Source of the DNA: Planctomycetota bacterium | GTDB lineage: Bacteria > Planctomycetota > Phycisphaerae > Phycisphaerales > SM1A02 | Direction of reading: 5' to 3' | Assembly (NCBI GenBank): GCA_022568135.1 | Contig: JADFFQ010000040.1 | Location: forward strand, 1 to 38,153 | DNA: 38,153 bases | Shown: positions 16,631 to 24,809 of the stretch, one piece after another | Position numbering within the stretch: the stretch's first letter is position 1 | How the letters are laid out: each line of letters opens with the position of its first letter | Program-made: the position numbers and the translations under genes | Notes under the pieces: model-generated | The model's database searches: none | The model's input: the letters and a program-made list of their open reading frames with translations, nothing else | Told to the model about the DNA's origin: nothing

Positions 16631-17701
16631 TCATCCAGCCATCCTGTTGCTGAGTTGATAGACAAAGGCCAGGATCTCGGCCACCGCCTTGTAGAAGTCA
16701 GGAGGGACCTCCTGTCCCACATCCACCTGGCGGTATAGCGCTCTGGCCAGAGGGGGGCGCTGCACGACCGGGATGCCCTGAAGAAGCGCGATCTGGCGAA
16801 TGCGCAGGGCCAGGTAGTCCGCCCCCTTGGCGATCACCGTCGGGGCGTTCATCCGCTGGGCGTTGTATTGGATGGCCACGGATACGTGTTCGGGGTTCGT
16901 GACCACCACATCAGCCTTGGGAACGGCCGATGCGACCCGCTGCATCGCAATCTGCTGCTGCATTCGCATGCGCCGACGTTTGGTCTCCGGATCGCCCTCG
17001 GTCTGCTTCAGCTCATCCTTGACCTGGTGCTTGGTCATCTTCAGATCCTGTTTGTGCTTCCATCGCTGAAAGAGCAAATCGAACACACCCAGAATCAGGA
17101 GGATGGCGATCAGCCGCAACGCCAGATTCAGCATCATCTTCGCGCTCTCGGCCAGGCACTGCATAACGCTGAGGTAGGGCAGCACCACGATCTGATCGCT
17201 GTACTGCATCATCGTCGCCACCGCGACGGCGATCACCAGGGCGACTTTGAGCGTATCCAACGAAACCTTGACCAGTCCGGAGATGCCGAAGATGCGCTTC
17301 AGGCCGTTCATCGGGTTCAGCTTGCTGAGCTTGGGCATGACAGCCTTTGGCGCAAAGAGCCAACCGACCTGCGAGAAGTGGGTCAGGAATGCGACCGCGG
17401 CAGTGATCAGCAGCAGCGGAAGAGCGATTCGGGCCCCCGCCGACGCCACATACTCCACCACCGTCATCGCTTGGGCCGGATCAACCGGATTGCCCAGCGC
17501 ATCGCCTCCAAGAACTGCTTCGAGCACAGTCTTGAATCGGCCGAGCATTGGCCACACCGCCGCCCAGAGGATGACTGTGGCCGCGAGCAATAGCAGGCCG
17601 CCGGCCAGATCCTGGCTGCGGGCCACATTGCCTTCCTCACGGGCCTCTTGGCGCCGCTTTGGCGTCGCCTCCTCCGAGCGCTCACCCAAATCCTCGGCCA
17701 T
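16631..17701 (-). CDS. flhB: flagellar export switch protein FlhB
   Basis: A 356-residue protein of normal length. It begins AEDLGERSEEATPKRRQEAR, the classic FlhB start, has four membrane helices between about residues 35 and 215, then the cytoplasmic domain with KMTKHQVKDELKQTEGDPE. The autocleavage site is NPEH (269-272) instead of the usual NPTH; Asn and Pro, which carry out the cleavage, are kept. FlhB controls the switch from rod/hook to filament substrates at the export gate. The ATG at 17701 has only a weak ribosome binding site. Confidence 0.94.
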   Translation of the reverse strand: MAEDLGERSEEATPKRRQEAREEGNVARSQDLAGGLLLLAATVILWAAVWPMLGRFKTVLEAVLGGDALGNPVDPAQAMTVVEYVASAGARIALPLLLITAAVAFLTHFSQVGWLFAPKAVMPKLSKLNPMNGLKRIFGISGLVKVSLDTLKVALVIAVAVATMMQYSDQIVVLPYLSVMQCLAESAKMMLNLALRLIAILLILGVFDLLFQRWKHKQDLKMTKHQVKDELKQTEGDPETKRRRMRMQQQIAMQRVASAVPKADVVVTNPEHVSVAIQYNAQRMNAPTVIAKGADYLALRIRQIALLQGIPVVQRPPLARALYRQVDVGQEVPPDFYKAVAEILAFVYQLSNRMAG

Positions 17702-17765
17702 GGTTGATTCCGTCTAGAAGGCTTGAAGCTTGACGCCCGAGGGTGCGCGGGCTGTCAGCCGGCGG

Positions 17766-18551
17766 CTATTGCGTCTCGATCCACTCAAACATCAGGTTCA
17801 ACGTCTCGTCGATTCCATCCATCACCACCTCGTCGATCACGACCAGACCAAGGCAGACGATCAGCAAGCCCGCGAGGATGCGCACCGGGAATCCCAGACT
17901 CAGAATGTTCATCTGCGGCACGGTCTTGGCGATAAACCCCATCGCCGCGGTTTCCAGGAAGATCAGCGCAAGCAGCGGGGCCGCAACGCGCAGAGCAAGC
18001 TCAAAGGCCGAGGTGAGCAGCCCGGTGAGCAGTGACACCAGGTTCAGATCGGGAACAAGCCCGCCGAGGGGGATATGTTGAAAACTGTGCAGCACCGCTA
18101 GAACCATCGCCTCGTGGCCGCCGATCAGCAGAAAACCCGCCAGGGTCGCAAAGAACAGAATCTGGCCGAGCACGGCCGCTTCGTCGTCGATGGTTGGGTT
18201 GAAAAAGCGAGCGAAGCCCAGGCCCATCTGCTGGCTCATGATCAACCCGCCGATCTGCACCGCGACCAAGGGCAGGCTGGCCAGGAAGCCGAGGATCATC
18301 CCGATCAGCAGCTCCAACGAAATCATGGGGATGAGCGACCAGAGATCCAGCTGCAGCGGCGCGTCCGCGAGATGCAGGCGATAGATGACCGGGTACACCG
18401 CCAATCCGAGGATGAACGACAGAAACACCTTCACGCGGACCGGGATCACCGAGGCGCCGAACACCGGGGCGTAGATCATGAGCCCACCGAAACGGAAGAT
18501 CACCAGTAGCGCCGCGGGGATGTGGTCCAGGATGGCCGTGAATTGATTCAT
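17766..18551 (-). CDS. fliR: flagellar export gate protein FliR
   Basis: A 261-residue FliR/SctT protein with about six hydrophobic helices. The N-terminal pattern ALLVIFRFGGLMIYAPVFGASVIPVRVKV is characteristic, as is the segment ISLELLIGMILGFLASLPLVAVQIGG. It forms the core of the export gate with FliP and FliQ, encoded just upstream. The gap to flhB is 64 bases; the gap to fliQ is 93 bases and holds dual-hairpin repeat B. The ribosome binding site is weak. Confidence 0.92.
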   Translation of the reverse strand: MNQFTAILDHIPAALLVIFRFGGLMIYAPVFGASVIPVRVKVFLSFILGLAVYPVIYRLHLADAPLQLDLWSLIPMISLELLIGMILGFLASLPLVAVQIGGLIMSQQMGLGFARFFNPTIDDEAAVLGQILFFATLAGFLLIGGHEAMVLAVLHSFQHIPLGGLVPDLNLVSLLTGLLTSAFELALRVAAPLLALIFLETAAMGFIAKTVPQMNILSLGFPVRILAGLLIVCLGLVVIDEVVMDGIDETLNLMFEWIETQ

Positions 18552-18567
18552 GCAGAGGCGACCCAGT

Positions 18568-18624
18568 GTTTAGCCGCGGGTCGTAGACCCGCGCCTCGCG
18601 CCGCTCTTGGGGCGGCGGCTAAAC
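18568..18624. repeat. dual-hairpin intergenic element, copy B
   Basis: Between fliQ and fliR. An 8-bp outer stem GTTTAGCC (18568-18575) / GGCTAAAC (18617-18624) encloses hairpin 1, CGCGGGTC-GTA-GACCCGCG (18575-18593), and hairpin 2, GCCGCTC-TTG-GGGCGGC (18600-18616, with one G-T pair). It shares its first 25 bases with copy A apart from one loop base. Confidence 0.85.
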
Positions 18625-18644
18625 GGCACAGACCCAAAGCACCG

Positions 18645-18896
18645 TCACAGTTCGGTGAACATCTCCACAGCGAAGTTCGCCATCCGGATGGAGATCCAAC
18701 TCAACAGCACCACCGCCACCAGGATCATGACGATGATCTTGGGCACGAACGACAGCGTCTGCTCCTGGATTTGGGTCACCGCCTGGAACAGGCTGATCAG
18801 CAGTCCAACGACCAGCCCCGCTCCGAGGATGGGCACGGCGATGATCAGCGCCTGCATCAGGGCGATCCGGGCGACATCAACTGGGTCCTGCAGCAT
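18645..18896 (-). CDS. fliQ: flagellar export gate protein FliQ
   Basis: The ATG at 18896 is chosen: it gives an 83-residue protein, matching the family length of 85-90, while the longer frame reads through a palindrome. The sequence MLQDPVDVARIALMQALIIA, then GAGLVVGLLISLFQAVTQIQEQTLSFVPKI, is diagnostic, with two membrane helices. Four or more copies pack around FliP and FliR in the export gate. The spacer to fliP contains a 32-bp perfect palindrome. Confidence 0.93.
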   Translation of the reverse strand: MLQDPVDVARIALMQALIIAVPILGAGLVVGLLISLFQAVTQIQEQTLSFVPKIIVMILVAVVLLSWISIRMANFAVEMFTEL

Positions 18897-18923
18897 GGTT
18901 AGGGTCCTCGCATTTGCGCCCTC

Positions 18924-18955
18924 CGAAGCCCACGGACTCGAGTCCGTGGGCTTCG
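18924..18955. repeat. 32-bp perfect palindrome between fliP and fliQ
   Basis: The half-site CGAAGCCCACGGACTC (18924-18939) is followed exactly by its reverse complement. It lies in the 92-base fliP-fliQ gap. No T run follows on either strand, so it is probably not a terminator. The core CCCACGGA...TCCGTGGG recurs after tsf at 34638. Confidence 0.8.
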
Positions 18956-18988
18956 CATGGAAACCTCCCTGTCTCGTCCGGCATGCCC

Positions 18989-19906
18989 CTACGGCCCGCC
19001 GGTCATCACCACGGATGCCATTTGCACAACCTCCTGAGGCTGAACCACGCTGGTCATCAGCGACCCCACCACGAGCTGCCAACCGTCAACCAGCACGAAC
19101 AGCAGCAACTTGAACGGCAGGGAGATGAGCACCGGCGGCAGCATCAACATGCCCATCGAGATCAACATGCTGGCGATCACCATGTCGATGACCAGAAACG
19201 GCAGATAGATCCGAAAGCCCATCAAGAAGGCGACCTTCAGCTCGCTGAGGATGAACGCGGGAACAAGTGAGAGCATGTCCACATCGGCTCGCGTCAGACT
19301 CTGCGGATCCGACGTATCTACGCCGCGGTAGTTCAGCATCATGTACACGCCCGACCAGTTCCCGGTCGCCTCGATCTGATTGAACATGAAATCGCGCAGC
19401 GGTTGCTTGGCGCGCTGCCACGCAACGTTATAGTCCTGCACCTGGCCCGCGGCGTAGGGCTCGATACCCTGGGTGTACATCTGTTGCAGGGTCGGGGCCA
19501 TCACGACGAAGGTGATAAACAGACTCAATCCCACGATCACCTGGCTCGGCGGCAACCCCTGCGTGCCCAACGCCTGCCGCAGCAGTCCCAGCACAATCAC
19601 GATCCGTGTAAAGCACGTGCATAACACCAGCAGAGCCGGCGCCAGGCTCAGCACGGTCAGCAGCAGCAGAATGTTCAGCGAGTTGCTGAGGCCGCCCTCG
19701 AAGCCGGGTAGGGATTCGGTAGCGCCTTCCAACAAGGCGATCGGGTTCAGGCTGGGCTCGGCCGGCTGGGCGCAAACGGCAGAGGCCAGCAGCAACGGCC
19801 CGGCACATGCCGCCAGCATGAGCCCCGCATGGCAATGCAGGGCCGGCACCGATGCGGCGCGCGCTGCTCGGCTACCTCTGCGCTCGACGACGTATGGCTC
19901 ACTCAT
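18989..19906 (-). CDS. fliP: flagellar export gate protein FliP
   Basis: A 305-residue protein with a signal sequence (about residues 1-47) and four membrane helices. Diagnostic stretches include CFTRIVIVLGLLRQALGTQG, PAFILSELKVAFLMGFRIYL and the C-terminal ASMLISMGMLMLPPVLISLP. It forms the pentameric core of the flagellar export gate. Its ATG overlaps the stop of fliO as ATGA (19903-19906), which fits the common FliO-FliP pairing, FliO being an assembly factor for FliP. The N-terminus is somewhat longer than in enterics (245). Confidence 0.95.
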   Translation of the reverse strand: MSEPYVVERRGSRAARAASVPALHCHAGLMLAACAGPLLLASAVCAQPAEPSLNPIALLEGATESLPGFEGGLSNSLNILLLLTVLSLAPALLVLCTCFTRIVIVLGLLRQALGTQGLPPSQVIVGLSLFITFVVMAPTLQQMYTQGIEPYAAGQVQDYNVAWQRAKQPLRDFMFNQIEATGNWSGVYMMLNYRGVDTSDPQSLTRADVDMLSLVPAFILSELKVAFLMGFRIYLPFLVIDMVIASMLISMGMLMLPPVLISLPFKLLLFVLVDGWQLVVGSLMTSVVQPQEVVQMASVVMTGGP

Positions 19907-20736
19907 AGCGAACCCTTCCGCGCCGCCAATCCGGGCATCCGGGCTCGCCTTGACCGTCGTGTGAGGTCGATCACCTCGTTGCCCTCGATGTCGAGTCCGG
20001 CGAGTCGCCGAAGCGAGAATCCCGGGTCGCGGCTCGCCCGGCCGTCCTCCGCGAACCGGTTGAGCAGGGCCTGGAATCGACCGGTCCGATTGCGACGAGA
20101 ATCTGCCTCGACCCGCGCTAGCAATGCCGCAGTCTCATCGGGATCCGAGATTTCGCTAAGCATGGTCATCGCCGCTTTGCCGTGGTGCAGCAGCACGATG
20201 CGGCGGCCTAGCTTCAGCAGAACAAGTTGCTGGCCACGCGCAATCGGATAGCGGGCCAGCACGTCCACCACACCGGATGGTCGGGCGGCATTTCCCATGG
20301 GCCCCGCCATCCGCCGGAAGATCATCCGTAAGAGGACGAGCAAGCCGAGCACGGCCGCTAAGGCAGCCACGATCCGGATGACCTCTTTGGTCCGCGAGCC
20401 GATCCCTTGGAGTGGGTTGAGCGACGAACCGCCACGCTCGATGTCCGGCCGCCCTGGGTATATCCCCTGGGGTTTTCCCAATCGGCTGGCTTCCTGGGGC
20501 GGGGGCTCAAACACTTCCGGCGCAGGTTCTGCGCCCTGGGGCTCAACGCGGCTGGTTACGATCTCACCGCGCGTGAGGAGATCAACGGACGAAGGTCCGC
20601 GCCCAACGCCGGAGGATGTCATCGGCTGGTTGGCAACCACGCTGCTCGTCTGGCCGGTGGCGGCGTTCCCCGGCCAGGGGCTGATGAGCAGCACACATGT
20701 TGTCGCGCAAAGCTTGAGCCCGATTCGATCAGACAT
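19903..20736 (-). CDS. fliO: flagellar biosynthesis protein FliO
   Basis: A 277-residue protein with a signal peptide (1-25), a Pro/Ser-rich periplasmic stretch, one membrane helix (119-138, IRIVAALAAVLGLLVLLRMI) and the FliO signature VVDVLARYPIARGQQLVLLKLGRRIVLL just after it. The cytoplasmic C-terminus is basic. FliO assists FliP assembly, and the two genes overlap by four bases. Longer than the enterobacterial protein (about 120) but similar to other planctomycete/Gram-positive forms with a periplasmic N-terminus. Confidence 0.85.
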   Translation of the reverse strand: MSDRIGLKLCATTCVLLISPWPGNAATGQTSSVVANQPMTSSGVGRGPSSVDLLTRGEIVTSRVEPQGAEPAPEVFEPPPQEASRLGKPQGIYPGRPDIERGGSSLNPLQGIGSRTKEVIRIVAALAAVLGLLVLLRMIFRRMAGPMGNAARPSGVVDVLARYPIARGQQLVLLKLGRRIVLLHHGKAAMTMLSEISDPDETAALLARVEADSRRNRTGRFQALLNRFAEDGRASRDPGFSLRRLAGLDIEGNEVIDLTRRSRRARMPGLAARKGSL

Positions 20737-20758
20737 GGCGCCAATCCTTGGCTATGCT

Positions 20759-20797
20759 CCGCCGGATCCTCCGGCGGGGTGCCTCATCCTGAGGCTA
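20759..20797. repeat. possible degenerate dual-hairpin element, fliN-fliO gap
   Basis: Two adjacent hairpins: CCGCCGGA-TCC-TCCGGCGG (20759-20777) and GCCTCA-TCC-TGAGGC (20781-20795), followed by the right-hand boundary GGCTA (20793-20797). The left TAGCC boundary of the other copies is not seen, so membership in that family is tentative. Confidence 0.4.
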
Positions 20798-20871
20798 CGT
20801 GCGATCAATCAACACTATGTGGATGTTGTGCATGTACGATTCGTGTTGCGGTTGATGTCTCGCGCGTGCTC

Positions 20872-21381
20872 TCAATCGTCCGGTCCGGTCAACTGAATGA
20901 TTTCGCTCACGCGAACACAGAAGTTCTCGTTGACAACCAGCACTTCGCCGCGTGCGACGTGACGATCGTTCACATAGATATCCACGGGGTCACCGGCGAG
21001 CTTGTCCAGCTCGATGACCGAGTTCTCGTTCAGTCGAAGCACATCCTCGACGTACATTCGCGTCCGTCCGAGTTCAACCTTGACTTGAAGATTGACATCG
21101 CCAAGCAGGTCCAGACCCGCCGATTCCACACCGTCGCCACTGGGTCGGCTGTCGAGATCGGGCAGATTCAAGGCCTCGGCGACGGCGCCTGGGCCGGACG
21201 ATTCGGCCTTGATGTCTTGGACCGCCTGCTCAGCCTTGTCGATCGCTTCGGTCGCCACCTGCTCGGCGGTACGAGCGTCCGTCGGATCCGCGGCGGCCTC
21301 GGCGGGCGGGGCGCTGTTCGCCGGCTTCTCGGACGGTTCGGGAGATTCTGATTGCTCGACGTTGGGTGTCTCGTCAGCCAT
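20872..21381 (-). CDS. fliN: flagellar motor switch protein FliN
   Basis: The ATG at 21381, with GGAG 6 bases upstream, is preferred over a TTG at 21399. The 169-residue protein has an acidic, Ala/Glu/Pro-rich N-terminal half and a C-terminal SpoA domain (about 90-165) with [34 protein letters not shown] and [19 protein letters not shown], all standard. It forms the lower C-ring and docks the export apparatus. fliM, usually between fliL and fliN, is absent here. The 135-base gap to fliO contains two short triloop hairpins (20759-20777 and 20781-20795). Confidence 0.92.
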   Translation of the reverse strand: MADETPNVEQSESPEPSEKPANSAPPAEAAADPTDARTAEQVATEAIDKAEQAVQDIKAESSGPGAVAEALNLPDLDSRPSGDGVESAGLDLLGDVNLQVKVELGRTRMYVEDVLRLNENSVIELDKLAGDPVDIYVNDRHVARGEVLVVNENFCVRVSEIIQLTGPDD

Positions 21382-21497
21382 CCCTGGCTCCGCCTGCAAC
21401 GCGCGGTTGAATCTGCGGGTGCATCATGCAAACGCCTGGGCCGGCGCCATCCCTGGCCGTCGGCCGTTCTCTACATTGACCGAAGACAGACCGGTTG

Positions 21498-22037
21498 TCA
21501 ACTGTCAATTCGAAATCCGGTGCCCATGACGATGACGCACTTGGAGATGATCGGCTCACTGGACTGTTGATCGACACCGAATCGATCGGCCAAAAGTGCC
21601 TGCACCTTGCGCGTGAGGCTCTGAAGCTTCGGCTCCTGGAAATGCTGCGGGTCGCTGGTCCGCCAGATCGCCGTGATATCAGCCTTGATTTCGTTTCGGA
21701 ACTGCTCGAGTTCTCCGGCGACCTGCTCGGCATACCGCTTCTTCACCTGCACATAGATTTCGGTGCCGTAGATATAGGTGACGCCTGATTTGTTGTTGGG
21801 CAGCTTGCCGTCCAGCACCAGAACCTCGACTATTTTTTCGTCCTCGGGCGTATCGAGGGTAACGGTCATCTCGGTAGCCTCGACCTGGGGCGGGCCGCCG
21901 AAAAGCATCATCGCCCCGATAATAACCGCCGCTTCCACGACGAGAACGCCGCCGATGAGCATGATCAGCCGCAGAGGTAGTTTTTTGCGCTCGCTCTGGG
22001 CTTCGGCTTCGGCTTCCGGTGCCTTTTCTTTGGCCAT
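21498..22037 (-). CDS. fliL: flagellar basal body-associated protein FliL
   Basis: A 179-residue protein with a charged cytoplasmic N-terminus, one membrane helix (about 22-45) and a periplasmic domain. It has the family's features: VTVTLDTPEDEKIVEVLVLD-like first strands and a C-terminal part ending CVIVMGTGFRIDS. It sits between motB and fliN; FliL surrounds the stator and supports motor torque. The order motA-motB-fliL matches many bacteria. Confidence 0.85.
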   Translation of the reverse strand: MAKEKAPEAEAEAQSERKKLPLRLIMLIGGVLVVEAAVIIGAMMLFGGPPQVEATEMTVTLDTPEDEKIVEVLVLDGKLPNNKSGVTYIYGTEIYVQVKKRYAEQVAGELEQFRNEIKADITAIWRTSDPQHFQEPKLQSLTRKVQALLADRFGVDQQSSEPIISKCVIVMGTGFRIDS

Positions 22038-22040
22038 TGC

Positions 22041-22802
22041 TCAGCCTCCCCTGGCGAGGTTTGGGTCGGTGTAGTCCGCGTCGGTATTTGTTTCCTCGAC
22101 CAACTGCTCGGTCAGGATGATCTCGACCCGCCGGTTTTCTGCCGCCTCTGTCGGCTCGACCGCTCTTGGGCGGACGGGCTCGCGGGTCCCCACGGCCTCC
22201 ATCCGAAAGACGCGGTCGTCCAGGCCAAGCTCTACGAGGATATCCTTGATGTTCCGCGCGCGCTGATAACTCAACTCATCGAGATCATGCCAGGGCGACG
22301 AACGGGCGAGATACTTGGCGGCGGCATGGCCACGGATAACGACCTTGTTGTTGCGACCCGCCAGCAAGACCACCAGCTTCTCCAGTTCGATGCGGACCGC
22401 CGGCTTGACCTCGGCTGATCCCTCATCGAACGTGCTCGGTCCGCCGATGGTGAACACGATCCCCTCGCGGATCTTTTTCACTCGCGTATGGACTCCCTCG
22501 ATGCTGTCGCTGGGCGATTGGCTGCTCTTGATGTCCTTATAGCGCTTGATCGCCATCTGCTCCAACTGCTCAATGATCGAGCGGACGGGCGGATCGTTGA
22601 TCGGCAGCACCCCAATCCCGCCGGAGTAGCCGAAGGCCTCCTTGATGGCCGTGACCACACGCTGATACTCCCGCTCCTGCTTCAATTCGGAAAACATCTG
22701 CAGGAGAATGAAGAAGCACAGCAGCAGGGCCATCATGTCGCCGAAGGTGACCACCCATGCGGGAACGCCGGGGGGCTGTTTCTTGGCTCGTTTGCCAGCC
22801 AT
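22041..22802 (-). CDS. motB: flagellar stator protein MotB
   Basis: A 253-residue protein. The N-terminus PGVPAWVVTFGDMMALLLCF contains the single membrane helix with the proton-carrying Asp (residue 22). The C-terminal OmpA-like domain (about 110-240) has TFDEGSAEVKPAV and LSYQRARNIKDIL, then ENRRVEIIL, which anchor the stator to peptidoglycan. It follows motA after 3 bases. With MotA it forms the proton or sodium channel that drives rotation; the ion cannot be decided from the sequence. Confidence 0.94.
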   Translation of the reverse strand: MAGKRAKKQPPGVPAWVVTFGDMMALLLCFFILLQMFSELKQEREYQRVVTAIKEAFGYSGGIGVLPINDPPVRSIIEQLEQMAIKRYKDIKSSQSPSDSIEGVHTRVKKIREGIVFTIGGPSTFDEGSAEVKPAVRIELEKLVVLLAGRNNKVVIRGHAAAKYLARSSPWHDLDELSYQRARNIKDILVELGLDDRVFRMEAVGTREPVRPRAVEPTEAAENRRVEIILTEQLVEETNTDADYTDPNLARGG

Positions 22803-22805
22803 GGC

Positions 22806-23579
22806 TCAGGCTGCCTGGTCCTCAGCGGTCGGCCGCTGGGCCACGGGCAAGAAGGTCATCAGCTTGCTCTCGACGGTGCGGGGATTGTCGCCGCTCTGGA
22901 TCGACATCACCCCCTGGATGACAATGGTCTTGGCCAGCGCTTCCTCCGAAGATCGCATCGCCAGCTTGTCCGCCATCGGAAGGAATACCACGTTGGCCAA
23001 GAGGGCCCCGTAGAGCGTGGTCAGCAGGGCCGCGGCCATGCCTGCTCCGATCTTCGATGGATCGTCCATGTTGCTGAGCATGGCCACCAGCCCGATGAGC
23101 GTACCGATCATTCCGAACGCGGGGGCGTATCGTCCCAGCGCATCGAGCATGCCCTTTCCCGATTCGTGGCGTTCCATCAGGTTCTCCAGCTCGGTCTCCA
23201 TGATGCTCTGGATGATTTCAGGATCGCTGCCGTCCACGGCCATCTGGATGCCCCTCACGAGAAACTCGTCCTCCATCTCGCTGAGCATCCCCTCAAGGGC
23301 CAGGATGCCGTCGCGCCGAGCGACCTCAGCCAGCGCAACGATCTGTCGAATCAATTGCAGCGGGTCGAGCGACTTCGCAAAGATCGTCTTCATAACCACG
23401 GCCGGCAGCTTGAGGAACCGGGCCAGGGAATAGGAGGCCATGGTGGCGGCCGTCGCCCCACCGACCACGATCAGCACCGACGGCGCATTGACGTATGAGG
23501 CCACGTCGCCGCCCATAAGAATCGCTACCAGCACCAGTATGATGCCGAGCAGCAGCCCGATAAGGGTGGCGATGTCCAC
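22806..23579 (-). CDS. motA: flagellar stator protein MotA
   Basis: The GTG at 23579 (GGGAG 7 bases upstream) gives 257 residues starting VDIATLIGLLLGIILVLVAI, exactly where MotA proteins start; the 39 extra residues of the longer frame are disregarded. Four membrane helices are visible, with the usual cytoplasmic loop (RRDGILALEGMLSEMEDEFL) and the motif GRYAPAFGMIGTLIGLVAML before helix 3. It is the first gene of the motility block read leftwards; the 174 bases upstream, to the diacylglycerol-kinase gene, contain no convincing sigma-70 promoter. Confidence 0.94.
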   Translation of the reverse strand: MDIATLIGLLLGIILVLVAILMGGDVASYVNAPSVLIVVGGATAATMASYSLARFLKLPAVVMKTIFAKSLDPLQLIRQIVALAEVARRDGILALEGMLSEMEDEFLVRGIQMAVDGSDPEIIQSIMETELENLMERHESGKGMLDALGRYAPAFGMIGTLIGLVAMLSNMDDPSKIGAGMAAALLTTLYGALLANVVFLPMADKLAMRSSEEALAKTIVIQGVMSIQSGDNPRTVESKLMTFLPVAQRPTAEDQAA

Positions 23580-23753
23580 AATGATCTCCCACGGCGCGGC
23601 GACGCCGCTCACCTGCCAGCCAGATGCCTTCTCCTGCTCATCGGAGCCGTATGGGACAGACTTGAGGCGAGGGGCCGGGAGCGCCCGGATATGCATACGA
23701 GGCTGCTATCCACGCATCGACGCGGATGAGCGCCCGGGCCGGGCTGAGCGCTC

Positions 23754-24653
23754 CTACGGCATCAACACCCCCAAGGCCCGGGGCCGCACACTCACATGCA
23801 GTTGACTCGTCCGTTTACCAACGCCACCCGGCGGCGGATCGCCGTCTAACTGAACCAGCTGCGGCTGATCACAGACGATCTCGACTTCGCGGCCGAGTTG
23901 ATAGCGCAGGCGCGGGTCCGCCAGAGGCCGGCCGAGCCTGAACTTGAGAATCCAACCGAGCAGGTCGGCGGTGGATCGAACCGGGAAAAACAGCACGTCA
24001 AACAGGCCATCGGACATCACGGCCCGCCTGGCTGGGTTCAGCCGCCACGCATACTGCCGACTGTTGGCCACGATGACGCAACCTTTTTGCATCTCGGCGC
24101 CGTTGGGGGCAAGCGGCCGGCCGTCAACGGTCACGGTCAACCTCGGCGGCCGCCAGGAACCCAGTTGCCGCAGGATCGGCCCGGCATAGGAAAGGTGTGA
24201 GATCGAGGAGCCGCGGCGCCCGGCCAGATCGTGCACAACCGCCGCATCGAACCCAATCGAGGCCATGAGCAAGAACGGTTGATCATTGGCGACGCCGACA
24301 TCCACCTGCCGCACGTCGTAGCGTTGCACCGCCCGCAGCAGGGTTTCCGGCCGGGGATCCATCCCGAACTCCCGGGCGAACAGGTTCTCCGTGCCGTAGG
24401 GGACGTGGTAGATCGGCGTGGACGTTCGGATGGCGGGACCGGATGCGCCTTGCACCGCGCCATCTCCCCCCACAACTGCCATCACCGCGGTGTCCTGCAA
24501 ACGGCGGTCAAGCCAATCGCCGCACGGGTCCGGGCGGCTCTCCACAAGATCGATCTCGTGCCCGAATTCGCCCAGGCGGGACCCGATCTGCCCAGCGACA
24601 AGCGCAGCCTTGCCCACCCCGGCGATCGGATTGAAAAGGATCATGATCCGCAT
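23754..24653 (-). CDS. diacylglycerol kinase/lipid kinase family protein
   Basis: The ATG at 24653 is chosen because family homology starts there (MRIMILFNPIAGVGKA); the 31 upstream codons of the open frame look non-coding. The 299-residue protein has the catalytic GGDGA motif (GGDGT in most members), the PYGTENLFAREFG loop, SIGFDAAVVHDL and the late QLDGDPP, all typical of the DAGK_cat/YegS family. It would phosphorylate diacylglycerol, a sphingoid base or a related lipid at the membrane; the substrate cannot be assigned. It lies upstream of motA on the same strand and divergent from the bamD-like gene. Confidence 0.85.
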   Translation of the reverse strand: MRIMILFNPIAGVGKAALVAGQIGSRLGEFGHEIDLVESRPDPCGDWLDRRLQDTAVMAVVGGDGAVQGASGPAIRTSTPIYHVPYGTENLFAREFGMDPRPETLLRAVQRYDVRQVDVGVANDQPFLLMASIGFDAAVVHDLAGRRGSSISHLSYAGPILRQLGSWRPPRLTVTVDGRPLAPNGAEMQKGCVIVANSRQYAWRLNPARRAVMSDGLFDVLFFPVRSTADLLGWILKFRLGRPLADPRLRYQLGREVEIVCDQPQLVQLDGDPPPGGVGKRTSQLHVSVRPRALGVLMP

Positions 24654-24774
24654 GGCGCCAACTTCCACGCAGCCCCGTTGGTCGCAGGCTCCGCCGGGGG
24701 TCACTTCGCGGCGGGGCAAGCCCGCCGGCGAAACGCGAGCCTGCAAGCCTCAAGCCTCAAGCCTTCCGGCTGAA

Positions 24775-24803
24775 TTGAGCCACCGGACGGTCCAACGTAC
24801 CAT
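24775..24803 (+). promoter_or_regulatory. promoter of the BamD-like gene, probably giving a leaderless mRNA
   Basis: TTGAGC (24775-24780) and TACCAT (24798-24803) are exactly 17 bases apart. The ATG at 24810 begins only 6 bases after the -10, where transcription should start, and no ribosome binding site precedes it. Confidence 0.5.
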
Positions 24804-24809
24804 CATGCC

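Noticed and set aside
24744..24764. Three tandem copies of CAAGCCT between the lipid kinase and BamD-like genes
   Set aside because: Too short and too few to call a functional or phase-variable repeat.
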